The notes: generated by a model not told the origin, from the letters alone. A stretch of DNA of 64,000 bases from Geobacter sp. UBA6151 (GCA_002423105.1 DIUT01000043.1:64252-128251); one strand, 5' to 3'. Positions 51,174 through 60,063 are shown, numbered from the stretch's first letter. Numbers and translations are program-made.

Positions 51174-53189
51174 ATGAAAAGCATATTGCAGTTCAGTCGC
51201 TTGGTCCTTGTTATCTTGAGTTTTTCCGTACTGTTGTTGACGGGTTGCAGTGGAGAAAGCAGCAACACGCCGACAGCGACAGCACCATTTTCTGCCAACC
51301 AGGTCTCCGGCAAAACGTTCGTGTATTCAAGCGCCGGTTCCACGGGGACACTCGCCTTCAATGGCGACGGCACCTGGAGTACAACTATCGGTACGTCCAC
51401 CTTCAGCGGGACCTGGAGCATCACGAGCGGAAAGCTTGTCTGTGTCACCACTGCCGGCGGGAATCATACCATTACCTACACACTGCTCTCAACTACGGCA
51501 GACAGTATGACTACCAGTTTTGTGGAAGTAAACCCCGCTGACCCCGATAACCCGGTGACCGGCACTGCTGCCTTCACCGCAACCTTTACAACGGAGCAGG
51601 TATCCGGCAAGACCTTTGCCTATTCCAGTGCCGGCACCACGGGAACACTGGCATTCAATGCCGACGGCACCTGGAGCACAACGATTGGTACGTCCACTTT
51701 CAGCGGGACATGGAGTATCACAGATGGCAAGCTGGTCTGTATCACCACCTCCGGCGGCAATCATACCCTCACCTACACGGCGCTTGTCAGTGATGATACC
51801 AAGGCTATCCATACCAGCGTGGTTGAAGTAAACCCCGCTGATCCCAACAATCCGGTCACCTCCACCGCCTCGCTCACGGTTCTCTACACCATTGCCGGCA
51901 AGATCTCCCAATCAGATATCGGCTTGGCCGGTGTCACCGTTGCCCTGGATGGCGACCAGACCCTGACCGCCACAACCGATGCCGACGGCACCTACCGTTT
52001 CACGGTTCCGGCCGGGGAATACCGGGTAACCCCCTCGAAAGTGAACACCACCTTTGCTCCTCTGGACAACAGTTTTGCGGTCGGCAGCGCCGATGTCAGA
52101 GCCGTTGATTTTGCCTCGGTGGCACCGAAGGCCGGGCCGTCATTAAACAAATGGATCCAGACCGGTTCTTTGATTTACATACGCGAAAGTCACACGGCAA
52201 CATTGCTGAAAGATGGGAAGGCGCTCGTTACAGGAGGAGAGTATAACTATGAAAACGGGTCAAAAGCACGCGGCAGCGCAGAGATCTACGATCCTGCTAC
52301 CGGCAAATGGACCCAAACCGGTTCTTTAAATTACAAGCGCACTAAACACACGGCAACGTTACTGCAAGATGGGAGGGTGCTTGTTGCAGGAGGACAGGAA
52401 TATGACTGGATCTTCCCATCAACCCGCGCCAGCGCAGAGCTCTACGATCCTGCCACCGGCACATGGACCCAAACCGGCTCTTTGAAGTACGATCGCCGCA
52501 ATCATACTGCAACATTACTGCCAGACGGGAGGGTGCTCGTTGCAGGAGGAGCGGATCAGATAAGCTCGAATGCCAGCGCCGAGATCTACGATCCTAAAAC
52601 CGGCAAATGGACCCAAACCGGTTCTTTAAACTACGCACGTTATTTTCATACGGCGGCCTTACTGCAAGACGGGAAGGTGCTCGTTGCAGGAGGAATGTCC
52701 TCTAAAGTCGATCGTGCCAGCGCAGAACTCTACGATCCTGCTACCGGCAAATGGACCCAAACCGGTTCTTTGACTTACCCCCGCGATAGCCATACGGCAA
52801 CATTACTGCAAGACGGGAGGGTGCTTGTTGCAGGAGGAGAGGATGGTAGCATAACTGGTCACACCACCGTAGAAATCTACGATCCTGCTACCGGCCAATG
52901 GACCCAAAGCGGTTCTTTGAACCACAAACGTTATTCTCATACGGCAACGTTGCTGCAAGACGGGAGGGTGCTTGTTGCAGGAGGAAATGAAGATGATAGC
53001 TTAACTGGTCTCGCCACCGTAGAAATCTACGATCCCGCTGCCGACAAATGGACCGAGACCGGCTCTTTAACCTACAAGCGTTTCTTGCATACTGCGACCC
53101 TGATGGACAATGGAGCGGTGCTTATTACCGGAGGATGGGATAGACCAACTGAACTCACCAGTACAGAGTGGTTTTACCCGGGGCCTTGA
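51174..53189 (+). CDS. Kelch-repeat lipoprotein with duplicated N-terminal domain, copy 2
   Basis: Protein of 671 residues, lipobox LLLTGC. Two tandem copies of a unit of about 100 residues come first (QVSGKTFVYSSAGSTGTLAF and QVSGKTFAYSSAGTTGTLAF), both ending VEVNPADPxNPV. A carboxypeptidase-regulatory-like domain (TIAGKISQSDIGLAGVTVAL) and about seven Kelch repeats (HTATLLQDGRVLVAGG, YDPATGKWTQTGSL) follow. The DNA repeats are very similar, suggesting recent expansion. Function unknown. It is flanked by DUF3089 genes. Confidence 0.85.
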   Translation: MKSILQFSRLVLVILSFSVLLLTGCSGESSNTPTATAPFSANQVSGKTFVYSSAGSTGTLAFNGDGTWSTTIGTSTFSGTWSITSGKLVCVTTAGGNHTITYTLLSTTADSMTTSFVEVNPADPDNPVTGTAAFTATFTTEQVSGKTFAYSSAGTTGTLAFNADGTWSTTIGTSTFSGTWSITDGKLVCITTSGGNHTLTYTALVSDDTKAIHTSVVEVNPADPNNPVTSTASLTVLYTIAGKISQSDIGLAGVTVALDGDQTLTATTDADGTYRFTVPAGEYRVTPSKVNTTFAPLDNSFAVGSADVRAVDFASVAPKAGPSLNKWIQTGSLIYIRESHTATLLKDGKALVTGGEYNYENGSKARGSAEIYDPATGKWTQTGSLNYKRTKHTATLLQDGRVLVAGGQEYDWIFPSTRASAELYDPATGTWTQTGSLKYDRRNHTATLLPDGRVLVAGGADQISSNASAEIYDPKTGKWTQTGSLNYARYFHTAALLQDGKVLVAGGMSSKVDRASAELYDPATGKWTQTGSLTYPRDSHTATLLQDGRVLVAGGEDGSITGHTTVEIYDPATGQWTQSGSLNHKRYSHTATLLQDGRVLVAGGNEDDSLTGLATVEIYDPAADKWTETGSLTYKRFLHTATLMDNGAVLITGGWDRPTELTSTEWFYPGP

Positions 53190-53311
53190 TCTCCGTACCG
53201 TGATACCGAGCCCGATGCGCCACGAAAAGGCACACTCATACGTACATTGAATCAGAGGCCGGCTATGAGGCGGATTTCCAGTCAGTTGCAGACATTTGAA
53301 AGGAGTTATCC

Positions 53312-54514
53312 ATGTTAAGCAAAAATGTTGACAAGACGAGTGGTTATGGGTTGTTGAGGTTTTTTTTGGTGTCTGTTTTTGCGTTGATACAACTTGCCGG
53401 TTGCGGCAATAGTACCACTACCCAGCTCACGGCGCCAATAGACTATTCGCACTCCCAAAGCTGGGTCATGTTGCCAAAAGAGGCGGCGCAACCGGTTGAT
53501 CTCTTCTTCCTGTATCCGACAACCTACAATTCAGCGCAGCCCCTGACCTCAACCTGGTCCCGGGGATGGAACCAGACGCTTGAGCAGGCGCTCTCAGATC
53601 AGCTCATCCTCCTCCAGACAGCCTCAAAGGTGAGTGTATTCACAAAGGCGGGTGTCAACGTCTATGCGCCATATTACCAACAGTGCTCAGGACTTGATGT
53701 GCTGAACGCGCTGCTTTGGCAAAACACGCCCGGCAACACAGAGGTTGCGAACCAGGCAATGGAGGTGGCTTACAAGGATGCATCCGACGCATTTGACTAC
53801 TACCTTGAGCATTACAACAAAGACGCGCAGGGCAAACCGCGTCCCTTCATCCTGGCCGGCCACAGCCAGGGCTCAAACCTGATGCTCTACCTGCTGGAAC
53901 GAAAATTCAGCAACCCGGCGCTCAGGAAACTGCTGGTTGCGGCCTATGTCATTGGATGGTCGGTAACCTCCGACGATATGACCAGTTATCCGGAGTCGCT
54001 GCAGGCAGTCGGTATTTGCACCAACAGCACGCAGACCGGCTGCATTGTCACGTACAACACCCAGGAGACACCCGGAGACTGGTCGCAGGTTTCAGGAAGT
54101 TCCCGCGGAAAGATGGAGGTCACACGGAAAAACGCATGGAGCGTAAACCCTTTGACCTGGATTGCCACAGCTCCCGGCGAAGTGGGCCCTGCCGCCCCGG
54201 CATCTGCAAACCTTGGCGCATTCTTCTATAAGGGGATGCTGCCGGGCGCTCCGGACCAAAGTATCTTCAAGCTCGACCAGACAGGCAACTATACCTTCGA
54301 GATGAATAGCTTCATTGGCGCTCAAAGCAACAACGGCGCGCTGGTGATCAACCCGGACAATCTCCCTGCGCCGGCTACCTGGTCAAACCTTATGCCCCCG
54401 TACAACACCCGGCCAGGCTGGTATCACGGTTACGACTATCCCTTCTTCTATCGTAATCTTGAGCAGAATGCCGTTGACCGGGTCAAGGCATATACCGACT
54501 CTCTGAAGCTTTAG
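53312..54514 (+). CDS. DUF3089 alpha/beta-hydrolase-like lipoprotein, copy 2
   Basis: Protein of 400 residues from ATG 53312 behind AAAGGAG. Lipobox LIQLAGC. Nucleophile elbow FILAGHSQGSNLMLYLL and C-terminal GWYHGYDYPFFYRNLEQNA match copy 1 at 50082. It is about 40 residues longer with a different middle insertion. Probably a secreted esterase-like enzyme of unknown substrate. Separated from Kelch gene 2 by 122 bp that contain nothing I can identify. Confidence 0.82.
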   Translation: MLSKNVDKTSGYGLLRFFLVSVFALIQLAGCGNSTTTQLTAPIDYSHSQSWVMLPKEAAQPVDLFFLYPTTYNSAQPLTSTWSRGWNQTLEQALSDQLILLQTASKVSVFTKAGVNVYAPYYQQCSGLDVLNALLWQNTPGNTEVANQAMEVAYKDASDAFDYYLEHYNKDAQGKPRPFILAGHSQGSNLMLYLLERKFSNPALRKLLVAAYVIGWSVTSDDMTSYPESLQAVGICTNSTQTGCIVTYNTQETPGDWSQVSGSSRGKMEVTRKNAWSVNPLTWIATAPGEVGPAAPASANLGAFFYKGMLPGAPDQSIFKLDQTGNYTFEMNSFIGAQSNNGALVINPDNLPAPATWSNLMPPYNTRPGWYHGYDYPFFYRNLEQNAVDRVKAYTDSLKL

Positions 54515-54708
54515 TCCGCTGCTCACGACTGTCGCCCCCAACTGCTGGAGGAACGATGCATACACTGTAGAGCCTGTCATACCGCCTGCCGCGACGGGGG
54601 CTATCAGGCAATTGCCTGGAACAGCTGTCTGCTTCAACCGGGATTGTTGCCTCTGGGAAAGCGGAAGTTTTATCGCTCTGCCGGTGGCTGCTGGATAGGG
54701 GATGAACC
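54515..54708. other. Intergenic stretch upstream of cassette B
   Basis: 194 bp with no ORF. It contains a perfect 14-bp palindrome CAGGCAATTGCCTG (54605-54618) and a GC-rich segment (54580-54600) but no clear terminator. The regulatory cassette starts right after it. Confidence 0.35.
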
Positions 54709-54802
54709 GCCAACAGAGTTGGCTGCTGTAGGCATAAGTTGGCGGTGCCTGCTTCTGTAAGTTGTTGATAGTTATGCAAACACAGCTTGGCATGTATGCT
54801 GC
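54709..54802 (+). promoter_or_regulatory. Dyad plus sigma-54 promoter cassette, copy B
   Basis: Dyad GCCAAC-AGA-GTTGGC (54709-54723), a half site AAGTTGGC (54736-54743), and TGGCATGTATGCTGC with GG at 54789-54790 and GC at 54801-54802. The dyad-to-GG distance is 80 bp. It precedes the first DUF1566 gene by about 42 bp. Confidence 0.78.
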
Positions 54803-54843
54803 AAACTGTATGGATGAGCAAATAGAGCAGAGGAGGAAATCAA

Positions 54844-55284
54844 ATGAAGAAAAAAAGCACGGCGGTAATCGGGATGATGGTGCTGGTCTGTTTTATGATG
54901 ATGGCGACTTTTACCTGGGCTCTAGGCGTACCCAACGGTACGGTCACCGACGGCAATCTGGTCTGGCTGCAAAATGCCAACTGTTTTGGCGGGCTGACCT
55001 GGAATCAGGCCATGGACAGAGCAGCCAGCCTGAAATCCGGCTCATGCGGCCTGACGGATGGCTCCACGGCCGGTCAGTGGCGTCTTCCCACAAAAGATGA
55101 ACTGGTGAGAAGGTCGAAAAAACAGCAAGGTTTTAATAATGTCCAGGCTGGCTACTACTGGTCCTCCAGTACCGACGCTGCTAACACAGCCATTGCCTGG
55201 TTCGTGGTCATGAACGTCGGCATCGCGGACCTCGACTATAAGGTCAACTATTTCTACGTATGGCCCGTTCGTAGCGGAAAGTAG
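54844..55284 (+). CDS. DUF1566-domain exported protein, copy 1
   Basis: Protein of 146 residues from ATG 54844 behind GAGGAGG. Signal peptide ends TWALG. The mature part is a single DUF1566 (Lcl-type, FGE-fold-related) domain: GTVTDGNLVWLQNANCFG, GQWRLPTKDEL, GYYWSSSTD and YFYVWPVRSGK, with two Cys that may pair. The function of the family is unknown; it appears on surface and ligand-binding proteins. Two paralogues at 58925 and 59620. Confidence 0.82.
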   Translation: MKKKSTAVIGMMVLVCFMMMATFTWALGVPNGTVTDGNLVWLQNANCFGGLTWNQAMDRAASLKSGSCGLTDGSTAGQWRLPTKDELVRRSKKQQGFNNVQAGYYWSSSTDAANTAIAWFVVMNVGIADLDYKVNYFYVWPVRSGK

Positions 55285-55418
55285 GTTATTTGGTTATTTG
55301 GGTTTTGTGTAGGGGCCAAGCACGTTTTATCTGCTTCGCCCGCCTTTGATCTCCATCTCAACAAGGGCAAAGCAGGCGAGGCGGCCCCACTTTTTTCCGC
55401 CACAAAAGGAGCTGCATA
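55285..55418 (+). other. Structured leader before the cytochrome gene
   Basis: 134 bp without an ORF. GGGGCC (about 55314) can pair with GGCCCC (55382-55387), and an inner GC-rich stretch can also fold. It may be an untranslated leader. It lacks the motifs I would require to call a c-di-GMP riboswitch. Confidence 0.3.
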
Positions 55419-55913
55419 ATGATAGCAACTGTTTTGTCCTGTATCATGACGGCGGTTGTATTCAGTCAGCCCTGCATGGCAGCCCAAAGTGAACAGGCAA
55501 AATATAGAGGTGGCGAGTGCGCCGGGTGTCATGGGCAGGACAAAAAATTACCGCTTGCTCATCCAGCTACCAAAGCCATGAATCTTCAATCCTGTAAAAA
55601 ATGCCATACCAAAGAAAACAGGGATATACGGGAAAAGCTGCCGGGAAGCCACTATCATCTGCTGGCAAACATCACGTGTGAACAATGTCATGGAAAGGCC
55701 AATGAACGGGAAGTTCCGACCATGGAACAATGTGTTGCCTGCCATGGCAGCACGACAAAGCTTGCGGAAAAGACAAAAGGGGGCAAACCGAGAAATCCTC
55801 ATATCTCCCCGCACTATGGGACGGAACTCGATTGCAATTTTTGTCACCATCAGCACACCAGATCAGAGAATTATTGCGTACAGTGCCACTCTTTTGGTTT
55901 CAAAATCCCTTGA
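55419..55913 (+). CDS. Periplasmic multihaem c-type cytochrome (six CxxCH motifs)
   Basis: Protein of 164 residues, ATG 55419 behind AAAAGGAG. Signal peptide ends QPCMAAQ. Six haem-binding motifs are seen: CAGCH, CKKCH, CEQCH, CVACH, CNFCH and CVQCH. The layout resembles the small cytochrome domains that feed electrons to periplasmic flavoprotein reductases, such as the N-terminus of Shewanella flavocytochrome c3 and the cytochrome of the methacrylate reductase system. It ends 41 bp before the flavoprotein, its likely partner. Confidence 0.88.
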   Translation: MIATVLSCIMTAVVFSQPCMAAQSEQAKYRGGECAGCHGQDKKLPLAHPATKAMNLQSCKKCHTKENRDIREKLPGSHYHLLANITCEQCHGKANEREVPTMEQCVACHGSTTKLAEKTKGGKPRNPHISPHYGTELDCNFCHHQHTRSENYCVQCHSFGFKIP

Positions 55914-55954
55914 TTTTCAACAAATATCTCTACCGGCCAAAGGGTAGTTCACAC

Positions 55955-57523
55955 ATGGTTGATACAAAAATACTTCAAAAATTGGCACATACTACAATCA
56001 GAAACGTACTGTTGTTTGCCATTATTCTGGTCACGGTTGCGCCGACCACACTGCTGGCAGCAGAAAAAGAACAACGGCATGATGTCGTAGTGGTTGGTGC
56101 TGGCATAGCGGGACTTTCTGCCACCTGGGAGTTGGCGCAGAAAGGATTTGATGTTGCCGTCATCGAAATGCAGCCGCTCTATGGCGGGACCGCGACGATG
56201 AGCGAGGGGGCTCTCTGCATCGTAGGCACACCGGAGCAGGCGAATGTCGGCATCATTGATTCACCGCAGATCGCCTTTAAAGACTTCATGACCTATGGCA
56301 GTGACCAGAGCGGTTCCGGTCCTGATGTCGAATGGGTACACTATTACGCAAACGAGTCTCGCCATGAAATTTATGATTGGCTTATTGGGCTGGGCATACA
56401 TTTTGAGAAGAATGCAGTCCTTATGCCAGGAAATAGCGTGCCGCGCTGGCATAAAGTAATCGGCAAGGGCAGAGGACTTGTCGAGCCGATCTACCGGGCC
56501 TGCAAGCAAAGCAGTACGGTGAAGTTTTTCTACAGACATAAGGCGCTTTCGTTGATCAGGGACAAAAGCGGCCGGATTACCGGCATCCGGGCAGAACGGC
56601 TTAAAGATAACGTATCTGTCGATTATCTCGCGCCGGTCGTGATACTGGCGACAGGGGGTTTTCAGGGCAATATGAAGATGGTGCAAAGTTATTGGCCTGA
56701 AAAACAGCCGCTTCCAGAACGGATACTGACAGGAGCCGGAATAAACGCCACTGGCTCAGGTCATGAAATAGCCCAGGCCATAGGTGCCAGATTAGTCAAT
56801 ATGCACTATCAGTGGAATTATTCCACCGGCCTGCAAAGTCCAACCGATATCACCGGCTCGCGAGGTTTGAACGCTTTCAGCCAGCAATCAATCTGGGTCA
56901 ACAAAAAAGGACGACGTTTCGTAAACGAATCTCAAGACACGAAGGTGACATTTCTTGAACTGATCAAACAGCCCGGCGGCACATACTGGGCGCTGTTTGA
57001 CAGTGCGGCCCGCGACAGTTTTTTTATTTCCGGCTGGAGTCGGGAATCAATTGAAGAGGGACTCTTTAATAATCAACAAAGCAACCAGTTCGTAAAATCT
57101 GCACCGACTATATCAGAGCTTGCTGTGGCTGCGGGACTTCCTCCGCAGACACTTACTGAGACCGTGGGGCGCTGGAATGACATGGTAACCTCTGGTAAGG
57201 ACATCGATTTTGGCCGCATCGGCTGCTGCCGGACGCCCTGGTCCAATCCGACCAGAATCGAACGGGCGCCTTTCTATGCCGTACCGTTCTACCCGTTGGC
57301 GCGCAAGAGTATGGGGGGCGTTTCTATTGATCAGTCCTGTCGGGTACTTGATGTCTCGGGACAGCCTATTCCCGGCCTGTATGCCGCTGGGGAACTGACC
57401 GGCCTCGCCGGTGTCAACGGTAAAGCTTCCCTTGAAGGAACATTCCTGGGCGCGTCCATTATGACAGGTCGTGTGGCGGGGCGGGCAGCTGCGGCAGAGT
57501 TGGCAGATCAAAGAAAACCATAA
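55955..57523 (+). CDS. Periplasmic fumarate-reductase-like flavoprotein subunit
   Basis: Protein of 522 residues from ATG 55955; the frame is open upstream only in the cytochrome gene. Signal peptide with ILVTVAPTTLLAAEK. FAD motif VVVVGAGIAGLSATWELA (GxGxxG), then GGTATMSEGAL, and the C-terminal GVNGKASLEGTFLGASIMTG that closes the FAD site. It belongs to the FAD-binding-2 family of fumarate, methacrylate or urocanate reductases. No haem motifs occur in it, so electrons must come from the separate cytochrome. The acceptor (an enoate) cannot be determined from sequence. Confidence 0.86.
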   Translation: MVDTKILQKLAHTTIRNVLLFAIILVTVAPTTLLAAEKEQRHDVVVVGAGIAGLSATWELAQKGFDVAVIEMQPLYGGTATMSEGALCIVGTPEQANVGIIDSPQIAFKDFMTYGSDQSGSGPDVEWVHYYANESRHEIYDWLIGLGIHFEKNAVLMPGNSVPRWHKVIGKGRGLVEPIYRACKQSSTVKFFYRHKALSLIRDKSGRITGIRAERLKDNVSVDYLAPVVILATGGFQGNMKMVQSYWPEKQPLPERILTGAGINATGSGHEIAQAIGARLVNMHYQWNYSTGLQSPTDITGSRGLNAFSQQSIWVNKKGRRFVNESQDTKVTFLELIKQPGGTYWALFDSAARDSFFISGWSRESIEEGLFNNQQSNQFVKSAPTISELAVAAGLPPQTLTETVGRWNDMVTSGKDIDFGRIGCCRTPWSNPTRIERAPFYAVPFYPLARKSMGGVSIDQSCRVLDVSGQPIPGLYAAGELTGLAGVNGKASLEGTFLGASIMTGRVAGRAAAAELADQRKP

Positions 57524-57589
57524 TAGATCACGCAGTGGGAAGGTGTTTTATGCCCTGTGACCCCTATGGATTGAGGAGGAGTGCTTATT

Positions 57590-58801
57590 ATGAAAAATCT
57601 GTGCCTGTTGTTTTTCAGCTTTCTGTTCATTGTTTCCGCCGCAGAAGGGGCAAATCAGCCGGTAATGCTTACCACTGCACAACAGCAGGTAACGGCTGTC
57701 TTTGAACGCCTTGACACCGGTCTTAAAAAAGCTGCCGGAAAACTGGGTACAACAGGGCTGACCGGTGAAGGAGCCCGGCAGGTTCTGACGGAAGCCTGCA
57801 AAGAGTTCAGCTATGCCGTTGATTGCGCCACCGTTGATACAAAAGGGCGGCTGACGACTATTGAGCCTGCCCAATACCGTCGTTTTGAAGGCACAGATAT
57901 TTCTGCGCAGGAGCAGGTCAAGCAGATGCTGAAACTGCATAAACCGCTGCTAAGCCAGGTTTTCCGTTCGGTGGAGGGGTATGATGCGGTTGATGTAGAG
58001 TATCCGGTATTCAATCCTGAAGGCCGTTTTATCGGCTCCGTCAGTGTTATGTTCAAACCGGAACGGTTTCTGGGGGAGATCATACAGCCTCTGGTGAAGG
58101 GGGTGCCGCTGGATATCTGGGCGATGGAGCAGGGGGGACGTATCCTCTACGACAGTGATCAGGCACAGGTGGGCCTTAACGTCTTCACTTCATCTGCGTA
58201 CCAGCCCTACCAGCAGCTTGTTCTATTGGCACAAAAAATTGCCGCTACTCCGCAGGGTGATGGCGTCTACCGTTTTAAGAAGGGTCTGACCGGCCCTGAT
58301 GTAGACAAAAAGGCGTACTGGACCAGCGTGTCGCTATATGGAGTCTCCTGGCGGCTGGTGGGCATTCATCTGGAGCAGAATGCAAAAGAGCGGATATCGT
58401 GGAGTCCTGCTGCGGCTGTTACTGCCGAACAAGCGCTTGATACGTTTGCTGCGGATACCTCATTGAAAGCGGCGCTGACCGACGGCAACAAGGATACAAT
58501 CATGAAACTGTTCGGGCAGTTTTACAAAGCAACGCCTGGCATCTACTCGGTGCAGTGGATTGACGCCAAAGGGATAAACCGTTTTGGTTTCCCGGTGGAA
58601 AACAGTCTCTCAGAGTATGACTGCAATTCGGGAAAGGGTACCAGTGACAGGCAGTTCCTTCGGATCTTACATAAACAGCAACCGGATGTTTTAGAAGCGC
58701 CATTGTTTGAGGGAAGAACCGGTTATTTCGTGTTCAAGCCGGTATTCAGGGATGGCCGGTATCTGGGCATGATTTACACAATCAAGCTGAAAACCTATTA
58801 A
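57590..58801 (+). CDS. Exported double Cache/PAS-like sensory protein without output domain
   Basis: Protein of 403 residues from ATG 57590 with GAGGAGG upstream. A signal peptide (ending AAEGA) is followed by two PAS-like/Cache sensor domains: YPVFNPEGRFIGSVSVMFKP and, near the end, RTGYFVFKPVFRDGRYLGMI are the repeated strand pair of such domains. No transmembrane helix, kinase or methyl-accepting domain follows, so it is a stand-alone binding protein. The adjacent reductase pair suggests that it may sense the substrate, but that is inference. Two decayed pieces of this gene lie at 59412 and 60113. Confidence 0.72.
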   Translation: MKNLCLLFFSFLFIVSAAEGANQPVMLTTAQQQVTAVFERLDTGLKKAAGKLGTTGLTGEGARQVLTEACKEFSYAVDCATVDTKGRLTTIEPAQYRRFEGTDISAQEQVKQMLKLHKPLLSQVFRSVEGYDAVDVEYPVFNPEGRFIGSVSVMFKPERFLGEIIQPLVKGVPLDIWAMEQGGRILYDSDQAQVGLNVFTSSAYQPYQQLVLLAQKIAATPQGDGVYRFKKGLTGPDVDKKAYWTSVSLYGVSWRLVGIHLEQNAKERISWSPAAAVTAEQALDTFAADTSLKAALTDGNKDTIMKLFGQFYKATPGIYSVQWIDAKGINRFGFPVENSLSEYDCNSGKGTSDRQFLRILHKQQPDVLEAPLFEGRTGYFVFKPVFRDGRYLGMIYTIKLKTY

Positions 58802-58841
58802 GGCACTCTTGCCACAAATAAATATCCGCTTTCACGTGAGC

Positions 58842-58880
58842 CCAAACCGCAGCCGTAGCAGGGCTACGCCTGCGGTTTGG
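58842..58880. repeat. 18-bp-arm inverted repeat fused to a promoter remnant
   Basis: CCAAACCGCAGCCGTAGC (58842-58859) pairs with GCTACGCCTGCGGTTTGG (58863-58880) with one mismatch and a 3-nt loop. The right arm runs straight into GGCAT, the place of a -24 element in the cassettes. It resembles the palindromes at 15782-15820. It may be the terminator of the sensor gene or a small inserted repeat. Confidence 0.7.
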
Positions 58881-58924
58881 CATATTTGTATGAGCAAGTA
58901 AATAAGCCAGAGGATGGAGAGCAG

Positions 58925-59362
58925 ATGAAGATAAAATGCACGGCAGTAACCGGGATGCTGGTTTGTTGCCTGATGATGGCGAATTTGGCCTGGGCGGTAC
59001 CCGGCGTACCCGATGGCACGGTCACTGACGGTAATCTGGTCTGGCTGCAGAACGCTGACTGTTTTGGGGAACTGAACTTGAACGATGCCAAGAGCCGTGC
59101 CGCAAGTTTGAAATCCGGAGCATGCGGCCTGACCGATGGTTCCAACTCTGGTGATTGGCGTCTCCCCACAATAGAGGAACTAAAGAGCAGGCAGAAGAAC
59201 CAGCAAGGTTTTTATAATGTTCAGTCGAACTACTACTGGTCATCCACTATCTACGGAGGCAATCCAAACTGGGCCTATGCTGTGGTTATGAGATTCGACT
59301 TAGTGAAGGGCTCCAAGGGCTCGCACAAACTCTTTGTGTGGCCCGTGCGTGCCGTAAAGTAG
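58925..59362 (+). CDS. DUF1566-domain exported protein, copy 2
   Basis: Protein of 145 residues from ATG 58925 (an in-frame ATG at 58877 adds residues before the signal peptide and is less likely). Signal peptide MKIKCTAVTGMLVCC ... ANLAWAV. Domain motifs GTVTDGNLVWLQNADCFG, GDWRLPTIEEL, YYWSSTIYG and LFVWPVRAVK. It is the most diverged of the three copies and has lost the standard upstream cassette. Confidence 0.8.
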   Translation: MKIKCTAVTGMLVCCLMMANLAWAVPGVPDGTVTDGNLVWLQNADCFGELNLNDAKSRAASLKSGACGLTDGSNSGDWRLPTIEELKSRQKNQQGFYNVQSNYYWSSTIYGGNPNWAYAVVMRFDLVKGSKGSHKLFVWPVRAVK

Positions 59363-59411
59363 GTTTTTGGTTTTTGGTCGTCAGGGCTGAATCACGGATA
59401 CCGGATTAATG

Positions 59412-59482
59412 AGGTGTTTATCATGAAAAATCTGTGCCTGTTGTTTTTCAGCTTTACCGGTCTTAAAAAGCTGCCGGAAAAA
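59412..59482 (+). pseudogene. 5' remnant of the Cache-sensor gene
   Basis: ATGAAAAATCTGTGCCTG and on is identical to the start of the gene at 57590, then jumps (about 90-bp deletion) to ACCGGTCTTAAAAA, matching 57716. It breaks off at the start of cassette C. It is not a functional gene. Confidence 0.85.
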
Positions 59483-59484
59483 CC

Positions 59485-59577
59485 GCCAACAGAGTTGGCT
59501 GCTGGAGGCAGAAGTTGGCAGTGTGTTCTTGTGTAACATTCCTATATTATTCAAACAGTTCTTGGCATGTATGCTGC
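59485..59577 (+). promoter_or_regulatory. Dyad plus sigma-54 promoter cassette, copy C
   Basis: Dyad GCCAAC-AGA-GTTGGC (59485-59499), half site AAGTTGGC (59512-59519), and TGGCATGTATGCTGC with GG at 59564-59565 and GC at 59576-59577. The dyad-to-GG distance is 79 bp, the same as copy A. It precedes the third DUF1566 gene by 42 bp. Confidence 0.78.
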
Positions 59578-59619
59578 AAACCGTATGAGCAAGTAAATAA
59601 ACCAGATGAGGAAAAGCAG

Positions 59620-60063
59620 ATGAAAAGAAAAAGCACGGCGGTAATCGGGATGGTGGTTTGTTTCATGATGATGGCATCTATGGCCTGGTCAGTAAATTTA
59701 CCCGGCGTACCCAACGGCACGGTCACTGACGGCAATCTGGTCTGGCTGGAGAACGCCAATTGTTTTGGCCCGCAGAGCTGGAATCAGGCCATGAGAAGCG
59801 CTGCCAGTCTGAAATCCGGTATGTGCGGCCTGAGGGATGGTTCCACTGCCGGTCAATGGCGTCTCCCCACAAAAGAGGAGCTGCAGAGCAGGCAGCGGAA
59901 CCTGATGCCTGCTTTTTATAACGTCAAGACAGTCTACTGGTCGTCCAGTACCTATGCAGGCGGTACGATTTTCGCCTGGTACGTGTACATGGACCGTGGC
60001 TTAGAGTACTACACCAATAAGGGTACCTACTTCTATGTTTGGCCCGTGCGCGCCGGACAGTAG
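59620..60063 (+). CDS. DUF1566-domain exported protein, copy 3
   Basis: Protein of 147 residues from ATG 59620. Signal peptide MKRKSTAVIGMVVC ... SMAWSV, close to copy 1. Motifs GTVTDGNLVWLENANCFG, GQWRLPTKEEL, VYWSSSTYA and YFYVWPVRAGQ. Promoter and 5' sequence are nearly the same as for copy 1, so this copy arose from a recent duplication. Confidence 0.82.
   Translation: MKRKSTAVIGMVVCFMMMASMAWSVNLPGVPNGTVTDGNLVWLENANCFGPQSWNQAMRSAASLKSGMCGLRDGSTAGQWRLPTKEELQSRQRNLMPAFYNVKTVYWSSSTYAGGTIFAWYVYMDRGLEYYTNKGTYFYVWPVRAGQ

Noticed and set aside
55285..55418. c-di-GMP (GEMM) riboswitch before the cytochrome gene
   Set aside because: A GGCAAAGC piece is present but the conserved GEMM core and paired arms are not.
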